A stretch of DNA of 51,077 nt from Halomonas elongata. Lineage in GTDB: Bacteria; Pseudomonadota; Gammaproteobacteria; Pseudomonadales; Halomonadaceae. The notes beneath the pieces were generated by a model, which worked only from the letters and a program-made list of their open reading frames with translations, had not been told where the DNA came from and did not search any database. The DNA is taken from NCBI RefSeq assembly GCF_029081005.1, contig NZ_JAJQTQ010000027.1, positions 1-51,077 on the forward strand, written 5' to 3'. The translations under genes and the position numbers were made by a program. Shown one piece after another: positions 28,729 through 36,655 of the stretch (within the stretch, counting starts at the first letter, position 1; each line of letters opens with the position of its first letter).

Positions 28729-28813
28729 GGAACCCCTTGCCTCCAAATAATCCTTTAAACTCTGACACTTGCACCTTCCCTTGTCTCACGATATGCGAGG
28801 TGTCTCACAATCC
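28729..28813. other. Host-prophage junction, presumed attL region
   Basis: This 85-bp stretch separates the host amidotransferase start from the integrase stop, so the left attachment site should lie here. TGTCTCAC occurs twice (28782-28789 and 28801-28808), 19 bp apart, and could be integrase core or arm sites. There is no tRNA or tmRNA end. I could not find a matching attR in the window. Confidence 0.5.
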
Positions 28814-29824
28814 CTACTTCACCGGCTTGATCGCCTGGCGTTTCCGACGGTAGTGCTGACGGGTGACGGCCACGCTCGTATGATCGAGCAATTCCTGCGC
28901 CCGAGCATCATTTTCGGCATCCGATCCCACTTTCGCCCGCAGGTCATGCTGCGTAAAGGCCTGCTCGAGATCCGTCGATTCCAACGCCTTTTCCATAATG
29001 GCCCGCCACCTGCCGTCCCAAGTCTGGGTCAGCCCGTCTTCATTGACGTAGCAGCGGCCTCGCCGGTTCGGCAGCAGGTAAAGCGACAGCTTGGGCTTGC
29101 AGGATCGTGCCTCAGCGATGGCGGCATGCAGTGCGTCGGTCAGGACGAAGTCGATGCTGTTGCCTGTCTTGGCCACCTGCACCGTCAGCGTTTTCTCGCC
29201 GACATGGTTCTCCATCAGCCGCAGGCAGTCCGACTTACGAATGCCAGTCAGCAGGATGATGGCCGCGAACGCCCGCTGCTGGCGTGTCGCTACAGTCTGC
29301 CACGCCGCCAGCTCCCAGTCCTCAACGTATCTATCCCGCCCTCTCCGAAGGCCATCTCGCTTCCCATAGGCTTTCACCAGCCCCTTAATGGGGTGGCGGT
29401 CGATGACGCCCCACCTGACAGCGAAATCAAGCACGCGATTCAGCACCTTCAAGTCCTGGTTCGCCAAGTGCATCGACTTACGGCGCTGCACTTCGTCCAT
29501 GTACTGATAAACCAGTCGCGGCACGATCACTGCCACGGGGTTAGACCCCATGGTCGGGCGCAGCCTTCTCAGGCTCTGCCGGTAGTTGTTCTGGGCGCTA
29601 TAGCTCAGCGTCGGCAACACCTCGACCGTGTAGCGATCGATCAATTCTTCCAGCTTGTCACCCGTCTGGATGTCCATGCGATCCGCGAAGGCGCGCAGGG
29701 CCTCGGTGTAGCTCTCGCCCAGGCGGAACCAGCTTTTGTTGTCGAAGGCGGCCCGCTCGTGCTGACGCGGGCGGTAATAGTACGCGCCATGCTTCCACGC
29801 CCAGCGCGAGGGGAGCTTGCTCAT
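28814..29824 (-). CDS. Tyrosine recombinase phage integrase
   Basis: This 336-residue integrase has an N-terminal SAM-like core-binding domain (YRQSLRRLRPTMGSNP, about residues 60-170) and a catalytic domain. The catalytic residues are visible: arginine in LLTGIRKSDCLRL, lysine in VAKTGNS, HxxR in FTQHDLRAKVG, the second histidine in LDHTSV and the tyrosine nucleophile in RQHYRRK. It sits at the left prophage edge pointing outward, as in lambda. Its start overlaps the excisionase-like gene by 4 bp (ATGA). Confidence 0.93.
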   Translation of the reverse strand: MSKLPSRWAWKHGAYYYRPRQHERAAFDNKSWFRLGESYTEALRAFADRMDIQTGDKLEELIDRYTVEVLPTLSYSAQNNYRQSLRRLRPTMGSNPVAVIVPRLVYQYMDEVQRRKSMHLANQDLKVLNRVLDFAVRWGVIDRHPIKGLVKAYGKRDGLRRGRDRYVEDWELAAWQTVATRQQRAFAAIILLTGIRKSDCLRLMENHVGEKTLTVQVAKTGNSIDFVLTDALHAAIAEARSCKPKLSLYLLPNRRGRCYVNEDGLTQTWDGRWRAIMEKALESTDLEQAFTQHDLRAKVGSDAENDARAQELLDHTSVAVTRQHYRRKRQAIKPVK

Positions 29825-30045
29825 CCGTCCAAGGCCTCCAGGTTCAATACTGCTTTCGGGTGTCCGGCATCGTTCGCTGCCTCGTAGCCCATTGCTTGAT
29901 GGTAGGCCTGCCGATCAATGACCGGCCAGCCGTCCGCCCTCACCACGTAAGGGATTCCCATGGCGTCGAGGTGCTGTCGCTGCCTGGCACGCTGGGCGCA
30001 GCCTGTCAGCTCCCTCACCTCCTTGCGTGATAGTACCAGCTCCAT
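29821..30045 (-). CDS. DUF4224-like excisionase candidate
   Basis: This 74-residue protein reads LSRKEVRELTGCAQRARQRQHL then DGWPVIDRQAY, the pattern of small DUF4224 proteins commonly found next to phage integrases. These are thought to be excisionase or recombination-directionality factors with a helix-turn-helix. The start at 30045 has GGGAGG, and the gene overlaps int by 4 bp, supporting joint expression during excision. The function is inferred from family and position. Confidence 0.7.
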   Translation of the reverse strand: MELVLSRKEVRELTGCAQRARQRQHLDAMGIPYVVRADGWPVIDRQAYHQAMGYEAANDAGHPKAVLNLEALDG

Positions 30046-30061
30046 ATCGACCTCCCGGAAA

Positions 30062-30604
30062 CTAAGAGGCCGCCTTGTTGGCGGCCTTGAGTGCTGCGTA
30101 GTGGGCAAACGTTGGATCGTCGGGTCGTGGCACGTCGGTCCATATTTTCCCGCGCCGGATCAAGCTAACCGTGGCGTGCGTCACACCAAACTCGATGGCA
30201 ATCCGCTTGTTGGTCTGCCCTTTTGTGATCCGCTGGATGATCTGCTCGACCTTGCGCCGGCTCAGTACTGACCTCGGATTCCGCTCCCCTGGCAATCCTG
30301 GGTAACGCTCGCGACCTTTGCTGATCATGTCCTGCGTGTTGTCCATGTGGGTGCCCAGCCAGAGGTGGTCAGGGTTGACGCAAGCCGGGTTATCGCAGGT
30401 GTGGCAGACCACCAGGCCCTCGGGGATCGGGCCTTTATGGATCAGATACGATGCCCGATGAGCCCGGACTGCCACCCTGCCGACCTTGAGCCGCCCGTAC
30501 CCGCCGCGCGAACTGAGCGCATCGGTCCATTCCCAGCAGCCCGTCGCGGGATTCCGTTGGTACTTGGTATGGAAGCGCTCCACGGCTTCGTCTGGAATCT
30601 CCAT
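30062..30604 (-). CDS. HNH endonuclease with C-terminal HTH
   Basis: This 180-residue protein has an HNH_3-type homing nuclease core: GCWEWTDALSSRGGYGRLKV, the first histidine in RAHRASYLIHKG, and CHTCDNPACVNPDHLWLGTHMDN. A C-terminal helix-turn-helix follows (TNKRIAIEFGVTHATVSLIRRGK). This layout matches free-standing phage homing endonucleases. GGAGGT precedes the ATG at 30604, and a terminator lies immediately upstream. The gene follows the 3' end of the HD-hydrolase gene, whose open frame now runs into it in another phase. A stem over the stop codon (30068-30086) may end its transcript. Confidence 0.85.
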   Translation of the reverse strand: MEIPDEAVERFHTKYQRNPATGCWEWTDALSSRGGYGRLKVGRVAVRAHRASYLIHKGPIPEGLVVCHTCDNPACVNPDHLWLGTHMDNTQDMISKGRERYPGLPGERNPRSVLSRRKVEQIIQRITKGQTNKRIAIEFGVTHATVSLIRRGKIWTDVPRPDDPTFAHYAALKAANKAAS

Positions 30605-31214
30605 CCCTACCTCCAGATACAAAAATGCCGCCCTGGTGGCGGCTGTTATCGAGTATCGCTGCGCTGCTTACGCATCCGTGCGTTTCTGCATCTCGCCTCC
30701 CGAAGTAAGTGTCGACGACCCCCCAGGCCAGCTCGAGCAAATGGGAGTCGCCGGCCCGCATCACTTTCAGCAGCTCTCGCTTCTCGGCCATGTAGACTCG
30801 GGCGAATCCGGGGTCGCGTTCAACGATGCTTTGCGTGTTGTCGATCAGGTCGGCCAGCTTGATGGTCTGAGCCTCGGCGCTGATCCGGGCCAACCGATCG
30901 CGCTCCATTGCTTTACGCTGCGCCCGGTTGCCCCAGTCGGGATCGATGAATTGATCCGTCAGATCGAATACGTAGCCGGCCACGGTCGGCCCGAATTCGT
31001 GCACGAGAGCCCTGAACGTGACATGCGTATCCTCCACGACGTCGTGCAGATAAGCGGCAGCGACCATCTCGGGCGTGCCACCAATGCTCTCCACTGTCTT
31101 GGCGACTGCCTTTGGATGTAGATGATAAGGCTCGCCGGTGTACTTGCGGCGTTGCCCCACAGCCTGGTGCGCCGCCCGGCTGTAGATGGCTGCGCGCATT
31201 ATCAGGTCAGTCAT
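30435..31214 (-). CDS. MESH1/SpoT-like HD phosphohydrolase, 3' end frameshifted
   Basis: Residues 1-172 match small alarmone hydrolases of the RelA/SpoT HD superfamily: HLHPKAVAKTVE, the HD motif in AAAYLHDVVEDTHVTF, FGPTVAGYVFDLTD and TIKLADLIDNTQSI. The known activity of the family is removal of the 3'-pyrophosphate of (p)ppGpp, or dephosphorylation of NADPH. The remaining 87 residues look like no protein and cross a terminator into the HNH gene. One base less in 30692-30701 would end the protein with MQKRTDA at a TAA (30668-30670), giving about 181 residues, the usual size. The start at 31214 has GGGAGAAG upstream. Confidence 0.75.
   Translation of the reverse strand: MTDLIMRAAIYSRAAHQAVGQRRKYTGEPYHLHPKAVAKTVESIGGTPEMVAAAYLHDVVEDTHVTFRALVHEFGPTVAGYVFDLTDQFIDPDWGNRAQRKAMERDRLARISAEAQTIKLADLIDNTQSIVERDPGFARVYMAEKRELLKVMRAGDSHLLELAWGVVDTYFGRRDAETHGCVSSAAILDNSRHQGGIFVSGGRDGDSRRSRGALPYQVPTESRDGLLGMDRCAQFARRVRAAQGRQGGSPGSSGIVSDP
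30621..30643 (-). terminator. Leftward Rho-independent terminator upstream of HNH gene
   Basis: The stem GCCGCC/GGCGGC with a 5-base loop (30627-30643) is followed, in the leftward direction, by AUUUUU. It begins 25 bp after the TAA at 30668-30670 that would be the natural end of the HD gene. It lies 17 bp upstream of the HNH start. Confidence 0.75.
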
Positions 31215-31518
31215 GTGCTTCTCCCATAGCTGCAGCGGCCCGGACGATGGCGCGACGCATTGCAGGCGCAGCATCGTTGCCCTCGAATACCTCGCTCACT
31301 GCATCTGGCCCACCATCCCAGACGGCCATCACCGCGACTTCGACGCCTTGCTCCGTTCCATCAAATCCCAGATTGAGATTCAACGCGGCCATCAGCCGGA
31401 AAGCGTCGCCGTCGTCTGTTAGCGGGGACCACTTGTGCAGCATGTCCTTGTCATCCATCAGCTCGGCGCCGTGGAAAGCGCTTTTGAACGCACGTCGCGT
31501 TAACTCGAAATCACTCAC
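31207..31518 (-). CDS. Phage hypothetical protein, acidic
   Basis: This 103-residue protein is of unknown function. It has no membrane segment or motif I recognise; the C-terminus is alanine-rich and helical (AAPAMRRAIVRAAAAMGEAHD). Three consecutive GTG codons (31524, 31521, 31518) can serve as start after a G-rich ribosome site; the last overlaps the upstream stop. It overlaps the HD gene start by 8 bp and the phosphatase end by 8 bp, so it is part of one translationally coupled unit. Short Ala/Asp-rich proteins of this kind are common in phage early operons. Confidence 0.6.
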   Translation of the reverse strand: MSDFELTRRAFKSAFHGAELMDDKDMLHKWSPLTDDGDAFRLMAALNLNLGFDGTEQGVEVAVMAVWDGGPDAVSEVFEGNDAAPAMRRAIVRAAAAMGEAHD

Positions 31519-31981
31519 CACCACCCCCCCCCATCATCCTGTCCTGCCGCTCCATGTCGGCGTAATACGCCGCCATATCCCGGCCATCTGCCGCGTCCAG
31601 CGTGCGATAAACGTGCCGGTTGTAGTGCTCGACGGTGCCGATTCCCTCGGGGTGCAGCCACATGCCGTAGCCGCGCCGATCCGCCATCCACTTGGCCACC
31701 GCTGCAGACCGGCTCATGCCGGCGTCGCAGTGGACGTACAGGTCGTCCGGGCGCACGCACGACAGTACCCAGAGCAGCGGCTTGGCGTCGTCGACGGTGA
31801 ACATCACCGCACCGGGAACCGGCGTCTCCACATCATCGAACCGGAAACGCTCGCGATTCGCCCAGTGGTTGATGGCGGGCTTGCCGCCGGGTTGCGCAAT
31901 GCTGATCAGCAGGTGACGCGTGTCGTGCGGCGGGCTCATGGATTCCGCTACATGGCGCGGAATAAACGTCACTCTCGGCAT
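31511..31981 (-). CDS. Tyrosine/dual-specificity phosphatase-like protein
   Basis: This 156-residue protein carries the cysteine phosphatase signature HCDAGMSRSAA (HC-x5-R-S) at about residues 86-96, with an upstream acidic loop (FTVDDAKPLLWVLSCVRPDDLYV) that could hold the general acid. Proteins of this fold dephosphorylate phosphotyrosine or nucleotide/RNA 5' ends. Its position between the HD hydrolase and small genes suggests an accessory role in host takeover or anti-defence, which is inference. The ATG at 31981 has GGGGAGGAG upstream; a GTG one codon earlier is in frame. Confidence 0.75.
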   Translation of the reverse strand: MPRVTFIPRHVAESMSPPHDTRHLLISIAQPGGKPAINHWANRERFRFDDVETPVPGAVMFTVDDAKPLLWVLSCVRPDDLYVHCDAGMSRSAAVAKWMADRRGYGMWLHPEGIGTVEHYNRHVYRTLDAADGRDMAAYYADMERQDRMMGGGGGE

Positions 31982-32097
31982 CACTCCTCCTCCCCTCTCG
32001 AATTCATCTTCCGCGCGCCGATGCAGAACAGCAGCGCCTCAATCCCCAGCGTCAGCACGACGCCGATGGGGATGCCGATGGCGATGTAGATGAGCAT
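31981..32097 (-). CDS. Small single-pass membrane protein
   Basis: This 38-residue protein has one hydrophobic helix (IYIAIGIPIGVVLTLGIEAL, about residues 3-22) and a charged tail (RKMNSRGEEE), so it is probably an inner-membrane peptide. GGGAG lies seven bases before the ATG at 32097. Its stop overlaps the phosphatase start by one base (TGATG). Function unknown. Confidence 0.6.
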   Translation of the reverse strand: MLIYIAIGIPIGVVLTLGIEALLFCIGARKMNSRGEEE

Positions 32098-32339
32098 GGC
32101 TCGACTCCCAGGCGCTGCATCTTCTCGATGGCGTCCTCGCCACGGATGACTGCGCCGGTCCAGTATTGGAGATAGGCCTGCCGGCGATTCCCGTGGCCAC
32201 AGCAGGCATTCATGACGATGTGCTCGGGCAGTGTGCCGATGCAGCCATCGCGGCCCTCGGGTGTTGGGTCCAGTCCGCAGTGAGCGCAGATGCCGAACTG
32301 GCCGCTGCCGGCGAGGTCTGGCGTATAGAGTCGTGTCAT
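32052..32339 (-). CDS. Small cysteine-rich phage protein
   Basis: This 95-residue protein starts at 32339 with AGGAGGA upstream. CAHCG near residue 17 and further cysteine/histidine positions (DGCIGTLPEHIVMNACCGHGN) suggest a zinc-ribbon-like fold. The middle (RQAYLQYWTGAVIRGEDAIEKMQRLG) looks helical. The last 15 residues overlap the start of the small membrane gene in another frame. I do not recognise a named family; small Zn-binding proteins of this type are frequent in phage early operons. Confidence 0.6.
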   Translation of the reverse strand: MTRLYTPDLAGSGQFGICAHCGLDPTPEGRDGCIGTLPEHIVMNACCGHGNRRQAYLQYWTGAVIRGEDAIEKMQRLGVEPCSSTSPSASPSASC

Positions 32340-32611
32340 GGGGTCCTCCTGTAGCTCGGAAGCCCGGCCAGCATGCCGGCTGATTCGATATATCCACGGC
32401 GCAGCCAGTCCCGAATCGTCGCCTCGGCCAGCGTGGCCGCGTGACGCTCGGCTCGACCGCCTCGGCTGGCAATGCAGCGGCTCAGGTCCGGCATCGTGAA
32501 CGGCATCGGCAGTCGCCAGCGCAGCATCTCGAGCTGATAGCTCGTATTGAGCCGGGCGCGGCAGCCCGGTGGCTGGACCGGGGCGAGGCTCGGCTTGAAT
32601 GATGTGGTCAT
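32336..32611 (-). CDS. Phage hypothetical protein, HTH-like C-terminus
   Basis: This 91-residue basic protein has a C-terminal stretch TLAEATIRDWLRRGYIESAG that could form a helix-turn-helix. It overlaps the downstream gene by 4 bp and ends 3 bp before the methyltransferase stop, so it fits the operon tightly. The ribosome site is weak (GGGTGACGC). Function unknown. Confidence 0.5.
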   Translation of the reverse strand: MTTSFKPSLAPVQPPGCRARLNTSYQLEMLRWRLPMPFTMPDLSRCIASRGGRAERHAATLAEATIRDWLRRGYIESAGMLAGLPSYRRTP

Positions 32612-32614
32612 GCG

Positions 32615-33499
32615 TCACCCCGCTGAAAACAGGTCGGCGGGCTCCTGGTCGGCGTCGCGTAGGTTCTTGACGGCCAGATTCCAGTAGCTTTCCTTGAGCT
32701 CGACGGCCACGGCCTTGCGCCCCATCTTTACGGCGCTCACTGGCTCGCTGCCGATGCCGCCGAATGGGCTCAGCACGGTGTCGCCGGGGTTGGTCCAAAG
32801 GTCGATGGCGCGCTCGATCACGTCGAGTTGCAGCGGCGCAATGTGGCGCTCATCGTCCGGGTCGCGACCCTCTCGGTACTGCATGGTGCGACTGGGATTG
32901 ATGTCCATCCACACTGGCGAGGCGTAGCGCTGCCAGCGCTCGACCGGGAAGCTCTCGTTGGTGTGGCTGACTGGCTCGGGGTTCTCGCCCGGCTTGCGCA
33001 TGGTGACCAGGTAGTCGGGGATGCCCTGGCGACTCATCGCCGAATCTTTCTTGATCTGCTTGTGCAGCAGCCCCAGTGCCTTGGTGCGCTGCATGGCGGT
33101 CACCGGGTCTTTCCAGATGCAGACCTCCGAGTGGAAGATCCATCCTTCAGCGACGAAGGCCTTGATCAGGTCACCCCGAAAATCCTTGAGACCGATGTAG
33201 CCGTCCCGAACCTTCGAAGCCGGCAGGTTCATTACATGAAACGAAAGGAGTCTTCCTGGCTTAGTAACTCGATAAAGCTCACGCACCAGGTACTGGAACT
33301 GCGCGCTGAATTCGTCATCGTCCTGGACGTTGCCCATATCGAAGTCGCTGTTGCTGTAGGTGTAGAGCGACGCAAAGGGCGGGCTGAAGATGCTGTAATC
33401 GATGCTCTCGTCCGGCATGTTCCCGATGACGTGCACGCAGTCACCGTGGTACATCGCCCAGTCGGCGCCCAGTTCCTGATTCAAGACCTTGCCTTGCAT
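32615..33499 (-). CDS. DNA methyltransferase, N4-cytosine/N6-adenine type
   Basis: This 294-residue amino-MTase has the catalytic motif IV SPPF (SIFSPPFASLYTY) near residue 35 and the AdoMet motif near the C-terminus (DTVLSPFGGIGSEPVSAVKMGRKAVAVELKESYW). That is the beta-class order, with target recognition between them. SPPF rather than DPPY favours N4-cytosine, but this is not decisive. It lies 11 bp downstream of the helicase, a pairing seen in many prophages. There is no restriction endonuclease, so it probably modifies phage DNA against host restriction. The start at 33499 has AGGAG upstream. Confidence 0.88.
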   Translation of the reverse strand: MQGKVLNQELGADWAMYHGDCVHVIGNMPDESIDYSIFSPPFASLYTYSNSDFDMGNVQDDDEFSAQFQYLVRELYRVTKPGRLLSFHVMNLPASKVRDGYIGLKDFRGDLIKAFVAEGWIFHSEVCIWKDPVTAMQRTKALGLLHKQIKKDSAMSRQGIPDYLVTMRKPGENPEPVSHTNESFPVERWQRYASPVWMDINPSRTMQYREGRDPDDERHIAPLQLDVIERAIDLWTNPGDTVLSPFGGIGSEPVSAVKMGRKAVAVELKESYWNLAVKNLRDADQEPADLFSAG

Positions 33500-33509
33500 G
33501 GTCGGCTCC

Positions 33510-34889
33510 TTATGCCACCCAGTCGGGTAGCTCCATATCAACAGTGGGGTGATAGTCGGTCTTCTCGATGGCGGCAGCCTGGCCGGCGTCCATGGCGTCG
33601 CGCATGTGCTCGACCATGGCGGCCTGCATGTCTTCCATCTGGCGCTCTTTGCGCTCGACGTTGTGTTTGATGGCGCCCAGGCTCTCGGCGCTAACGATAT
33701 GGCTGTGCACTTCCCGATCCTGGCCGAATCGCCAGCAACGGCGCACGGCCTGGTACATCTGCTCGAACGAGTCATCTAGGCCGACGAAGGCCATGCGGGC
33801 GCAGTGCTGCAGGTTCAGGCCCATGCCGGCGATGCTGGGCTTGGTGACCAGCACTCTGACACTTCCGTCGAGAAATCCATTGATGGCCCGCTCCTTCCTC
33901 TCGAGGCTGTCGCTGCCGCGCACCTCGATGGCGCTCGGGATCGCCTTGGCCAGAGACTCCGATTCGTCGTTGGTGTGGCACCACACCAACCATGGCTCGT
34001 CCGGCTCTTGCGCGACGATCTCGGCGACCTTGGCCACCCGTTGCTCGAGCGTCTCTTTCTTCGCCTGGCGCCGCTCGCTGAGGCTCTGCGCGATGCTGGT
34101 GAACATGTCGTCGCCGTACTCGCTGGCCACCAGGTGCTCGTGGGTGTGCAGGGTCGGCAGAATGTAGCCGTCGTCCTCGAAACCAATGTCCGACGGCAGC
34201 CGGATGGTCACTGCCCAGGACGCCAGCCACTGCCAGAACTTCTTGCGTCCGTGGCCCTTGAGGCGCCACTTACTGGTGTCGCCGCCGTCATGGGTGAAGA
34301 ACATGGCCAGCATCTCGTCCATCCCCATGACCCCCAGGAATTCGGCTTGGTTGCCGAGCTCCATGTGATCGTTGGGCGATGGCGTGGCCGTGCATGACAG
34401 CCGGTAGGGGCAGAGCTTCCAGTCGTCGATGATCTTGCGCCGGGTATTGCCGTCGCGGTTCTTGAGGATGCTTGATTCATCCAGGACGATGCCGGCGAAG
34501 GCCTCAGGATCGAAGTTGTCGAGCATCTCGTAGTTGGTGACGTAGACACCGTCCGGCGCAGCGGGCATGTCCCGCACGTACTCGACATGGACGCCAAACT
34601 TGCTCGCCTCCTGCTGGGTCTGGCGAGCCACGCACAGCGGGGCGGCGATCAGCACCGGCAGGCCGGTGTATTCGGCCACATGCCCCGCCCATGTCACCTG
34701 CATAGCGGTCTTGCCCATGCCAGTGTTGGCGAAGATGGCCGCCCGGCCACGACGCAGAGCCCAGCGAATGATGTGCTCCTGGAAACCCTTGAGCGGCAGG
34801 CCGCCGAAACCAACGTCGGCGCACTCGAAGCCGCTCGGCTGGTCGTGCTTGGTCTTGCTCATAACGAAATCGAGATACTCGATGTTCAT
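33510..34889 (-). CDS. SNF2/DEAD-like phage helicase
   Basis: This 459-residue superfamily 2 helicase has Walker A FANTGMGKT, motif II VLDESS, motif III CTATPSPNDHMELG and, in the second RecA lobe, TKPSIAGMGLNLQHC and QAVRRCWRFGQDREV. DES instead of DEAD/DEAH is typical of this phage SNF2-like group. The start at 34889 has GGAGATC upstream; the longer open frame crosses the terminator. It is adjacent to the methyltransferase and probably works with it on phage DNA, as a remodeller or anti-restriction factor. That role is inference. Confidence 0.88.
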   Translation of the reverse strand: MNIEYLDFVMSKTKHDQPSGFECADVGFGGLPLKGFQEHIIRWALRRGRAAIFANTGMGKTAMQVTWAGHVAEYTGLPVLIAAPLCVARQTQQEASKFGVHVEYVRDMPAAPDGVYVTNYEMLDNFDPEAFAGIVLDESSILKNRDGNTRRKIIDDWKLCPYRLSCTATPSPNDHMELGNQAEFLGVMGMDEMLAMFFTHDGGDTSKWRLKGHGRKKFWQWLASWAVTIRLPSDIGFEDDGYILPTLHTHEHLVASEYGDDMFTSIAQSLSERRQAKKETLEQRVAKVAEIVAQEPDEPWLVWCHTNDESESLAKAIPSAIEVRGSDSLERKERAINGFLDGSVRVLVTKPSIAGMGLNLQHCARMAFVGLDDSFEQMYQAVRRCWRFGQDREVHSHIVSAESLGAIKHNVERKERQMEDMQAAMVEHMRDAMDAGQAAAIEKTDYHPTVDMELPDWVA

Positions 34890-34906
34890 GAAGATCTCCG
34901 CGCATG

Positions 34907-34931
34907 AAAAAGCCCCGGCATTGCCGAGGCT
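34907..34931 (-). terminator. Leftward Rho-independent terminator between ssb and helicase
   Basis: A nine-base-pair stem (AGCCTCGGC with GCCGGGGCT, one G-U pair) and a 3-base loop are followed by UUUU in the leftward sense. It ends 17 bp upstream of the helicase start, so genes below it need readthrough or antitermination. The 230 bp from here to ssb hold no convincing gene. Confidence 0.8.
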
Positions 34932-35162
34932 CGTTGCTGTTCTGAAGCCGCTATCTCGTCGCGGCGCACGACATTGCCTACCGCTGCCACGCACGTGGTC
35001 CGCCCGCCAGCGCCACTCCGACCGATCTGCCGGACTGGTGGCGAAGGTAGAGCGGGGAGTTCGCGGTATCGCCGCTGCCCGTGGATATTGGGTGTTGCTG
35101 TCCCGGCCGGCCCGTCCTGGCGAGCAGCCTCGGTTAGCGGCCGGGGGAGGATGTCGGTGGTG

Positions 35163-35672
35163 TCAGCCGCCCATCAGCGGGTGCATGGGGGCGAATGGGA
35201 TCTCGTCGTCGAAGTCGCCCCCTCCTGGAGGATTCGGAGGCGCGGCCTGTTGTTGCTGGTACTGCCGTTGCTGGTCGAAATAGCCGCTCTGTGAGTGCTG
35301 CTGCTGGGGCTGGGCGCTGCCCTGTGGCTGCCCTTGCCGGGAGTCGAGCATCTGCAGATCGTTGACAATGATCTCCGTGACGTAACGATCCTGACCGCTC
35401 TGGTCTTGCCACTTCCGTGTCTGCAGTCGCCCCTCGACGTAGAGCTTCGATCCCTTGCGGACGTACTGCTGGGCGATCTCGGCCAGTTTTCGGAACAGGA
35501 TCAGTCGATGCCATTCGGTCTTTTCCTGCTTCTGGCCACTGTTCTTGTCGGTCCAGGTCTCTGACGTTGCCAGGCCGATATTGGCTACTGGCGTTCCTCC
35601 TTGGGTGAAACGAACCTCGGGGTCCTGGCCGACATTGCCGATCAGGATGACCTTGTTGATGCCACGGGCCAT
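35163..35672 (-). CDS. ssb: Single-stranded DNA-binding protein
   Basis: This 169-residue SSB has an N-terminal OB fold ([26 protein letters not shown], then [32 protein letters not shown]). A glutamine/glycine-rich linker and the acidic tip DFDDEIPF follow. The tip is extended by PMHPLMGG, so the usual terminal DDxIPF is internal by eight residues; this could alter partner binding. The start at 35672 has AGGAGG upstream. It protects ssDNA for the adjacent annealing and RdgC functions. Confidence 0.92.
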   Translation of the reverse strand: MARGINKVILIGNVGQDPEVRFTQGGTPVANIGLATSETWTDKNSGQKQEKTEWHRLILFRKLAEIAQQYVRKGSKLYVEGRLQTRKWQDQSGQDRYVTEIIVNDLQMLDSRQGQPQGSAQPQQQHSQSGYFDQQRQYQQQQAAPPNPPGGGDFDDEIPFAPMHPLMGG

Positions 35673-35680
35673 GGGGCCTC

Positions 35681-36616
35681 CTAAGCTGCTGAGGGGAAGT
35701 CGGCACCAGCCTGGGCCTCGCCACCCAGCCACTGGAGCAGGGTAACGGCGGTGATGCCCAGCACATGAGCCATGATCGAGAAGTCGGCCTCGAGGCGAGC
35801 AATGGGGTCGTCGCCATCGTCCTGCTGGGCAGCCTCGTCAATCACCGCGTCGTCGAACCGGATTGATTTGATGGTCAGGTCGTCGTGGAGCACGAACCGG
35901 ATCATGCTCTCGATGCCCAAGGCAAGCTTGCTGGCCTGACGACCGCATTCCAGGTGGCTATGGATCTCGTCGCTATCCAGGTCGAGTTGCCGGCCTCGGA
36001 TCACGCCATCATCGCCCTTGGCCTTGAGCTCCACCGTGTCGCCGATCTCCATCTCGGCGGGCCGTGTGCCCGGGTCGCTGAGCCAACTGGTCATGGCCCG
36101 CATGGGTAGGGTGTTGGTGGCCAGCGGGGTGACGCGCAGACTGCCCAACGTCTCGCGCAGCAAGTCGAGCACTTCCTCGGCACGCTTCCGGCTGCTGGTG
36201 TTGATGCCGATCAGTCCGCGGCGGGTGTCCCACCACAGGTCGATCCTCGTGCTACGCACGAAGGCCTGGGGCAGCAGCTCCTCGTAGACTTGCTCCTTGA
36301 GGGAGAGCCTTTCCTGGCGGCGCAGTTTGCGGCCTTCGTCGGCCTCGAGGGCTTCGGCGCGTTCCTCGACTTCTTCGCGCACCACGCCGGCGGGTAGCAG
36401 GCGCTCCTGTCGCACAGCAGTCAGCAGCCGCTGGGCGTGGGCCTCGTGGCAGAGCTGGGTGCCGGCCCGGCCAGCGGGTGGACACCAGCCAATGCGTCGG
36501 GCTTCGCTGCCGCCGAGCGGACGGCAGGCCTGGGCGGTCAGCACCCCCTCGAGGTAGGCGTCGTCCAACCCGGGCGCGTCGTGCAGGCGGTACAAGTGTA
36601 GGTTGCGGAACCGCAT
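35681..36616 (-). CDS. rdgC: Recombination-associated protein RdgC
   Basis: This 311-residue RdgC has the family N-terminus ([11 protein letters not shown]), the central [39 protein letters not shown] and the late [19 protein letters not shown]. RdgC forms a ring on double-stranded DNA and restrains RecA. Phage copies are found with recombination genes. AGGAGATAG precedes the start. It sits 8 bp upstream of ssb. Confidence 0.9.
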   Translation of the reverse strand: MRFRNLHLYRLHDAPGLDDAYLEGVLTAQACRPLGGSEARRIGWCPPAGRAGTQLCHEAHAQRLLTAVRQERLLPAGVVREEVEERAEALEADEGRKLRRQERLSLKEQVYEELLPQAFVRSTRIDLWWDTRRGLIGINTSSRKRAEEVLDLLRETLGSLRVTPLATNTLPMRAMTSWLSDPGTRPAEMEIGDTVELKAKGDDGVIRGRQLDLDSDEIHSHLECGRQASKLALGIESMIRFVLHDDLTIKSIRFDDAVIDEAAQQDDGDDPIARLEADFSIMAHVLGITAVTLLQWLGGEAQAGADFPSAA

Positions 36617-36655
36617 GATCTATCTCCTGGCGGGGCCCTGCCGGCCCCGGGTGGA

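Noticed and set aside
28729..28813. Search for an att direct repeat shared with the right side of the window
   Set aside because: No match of useful length to 50687-51077 was seen by eye, so no attR is called.
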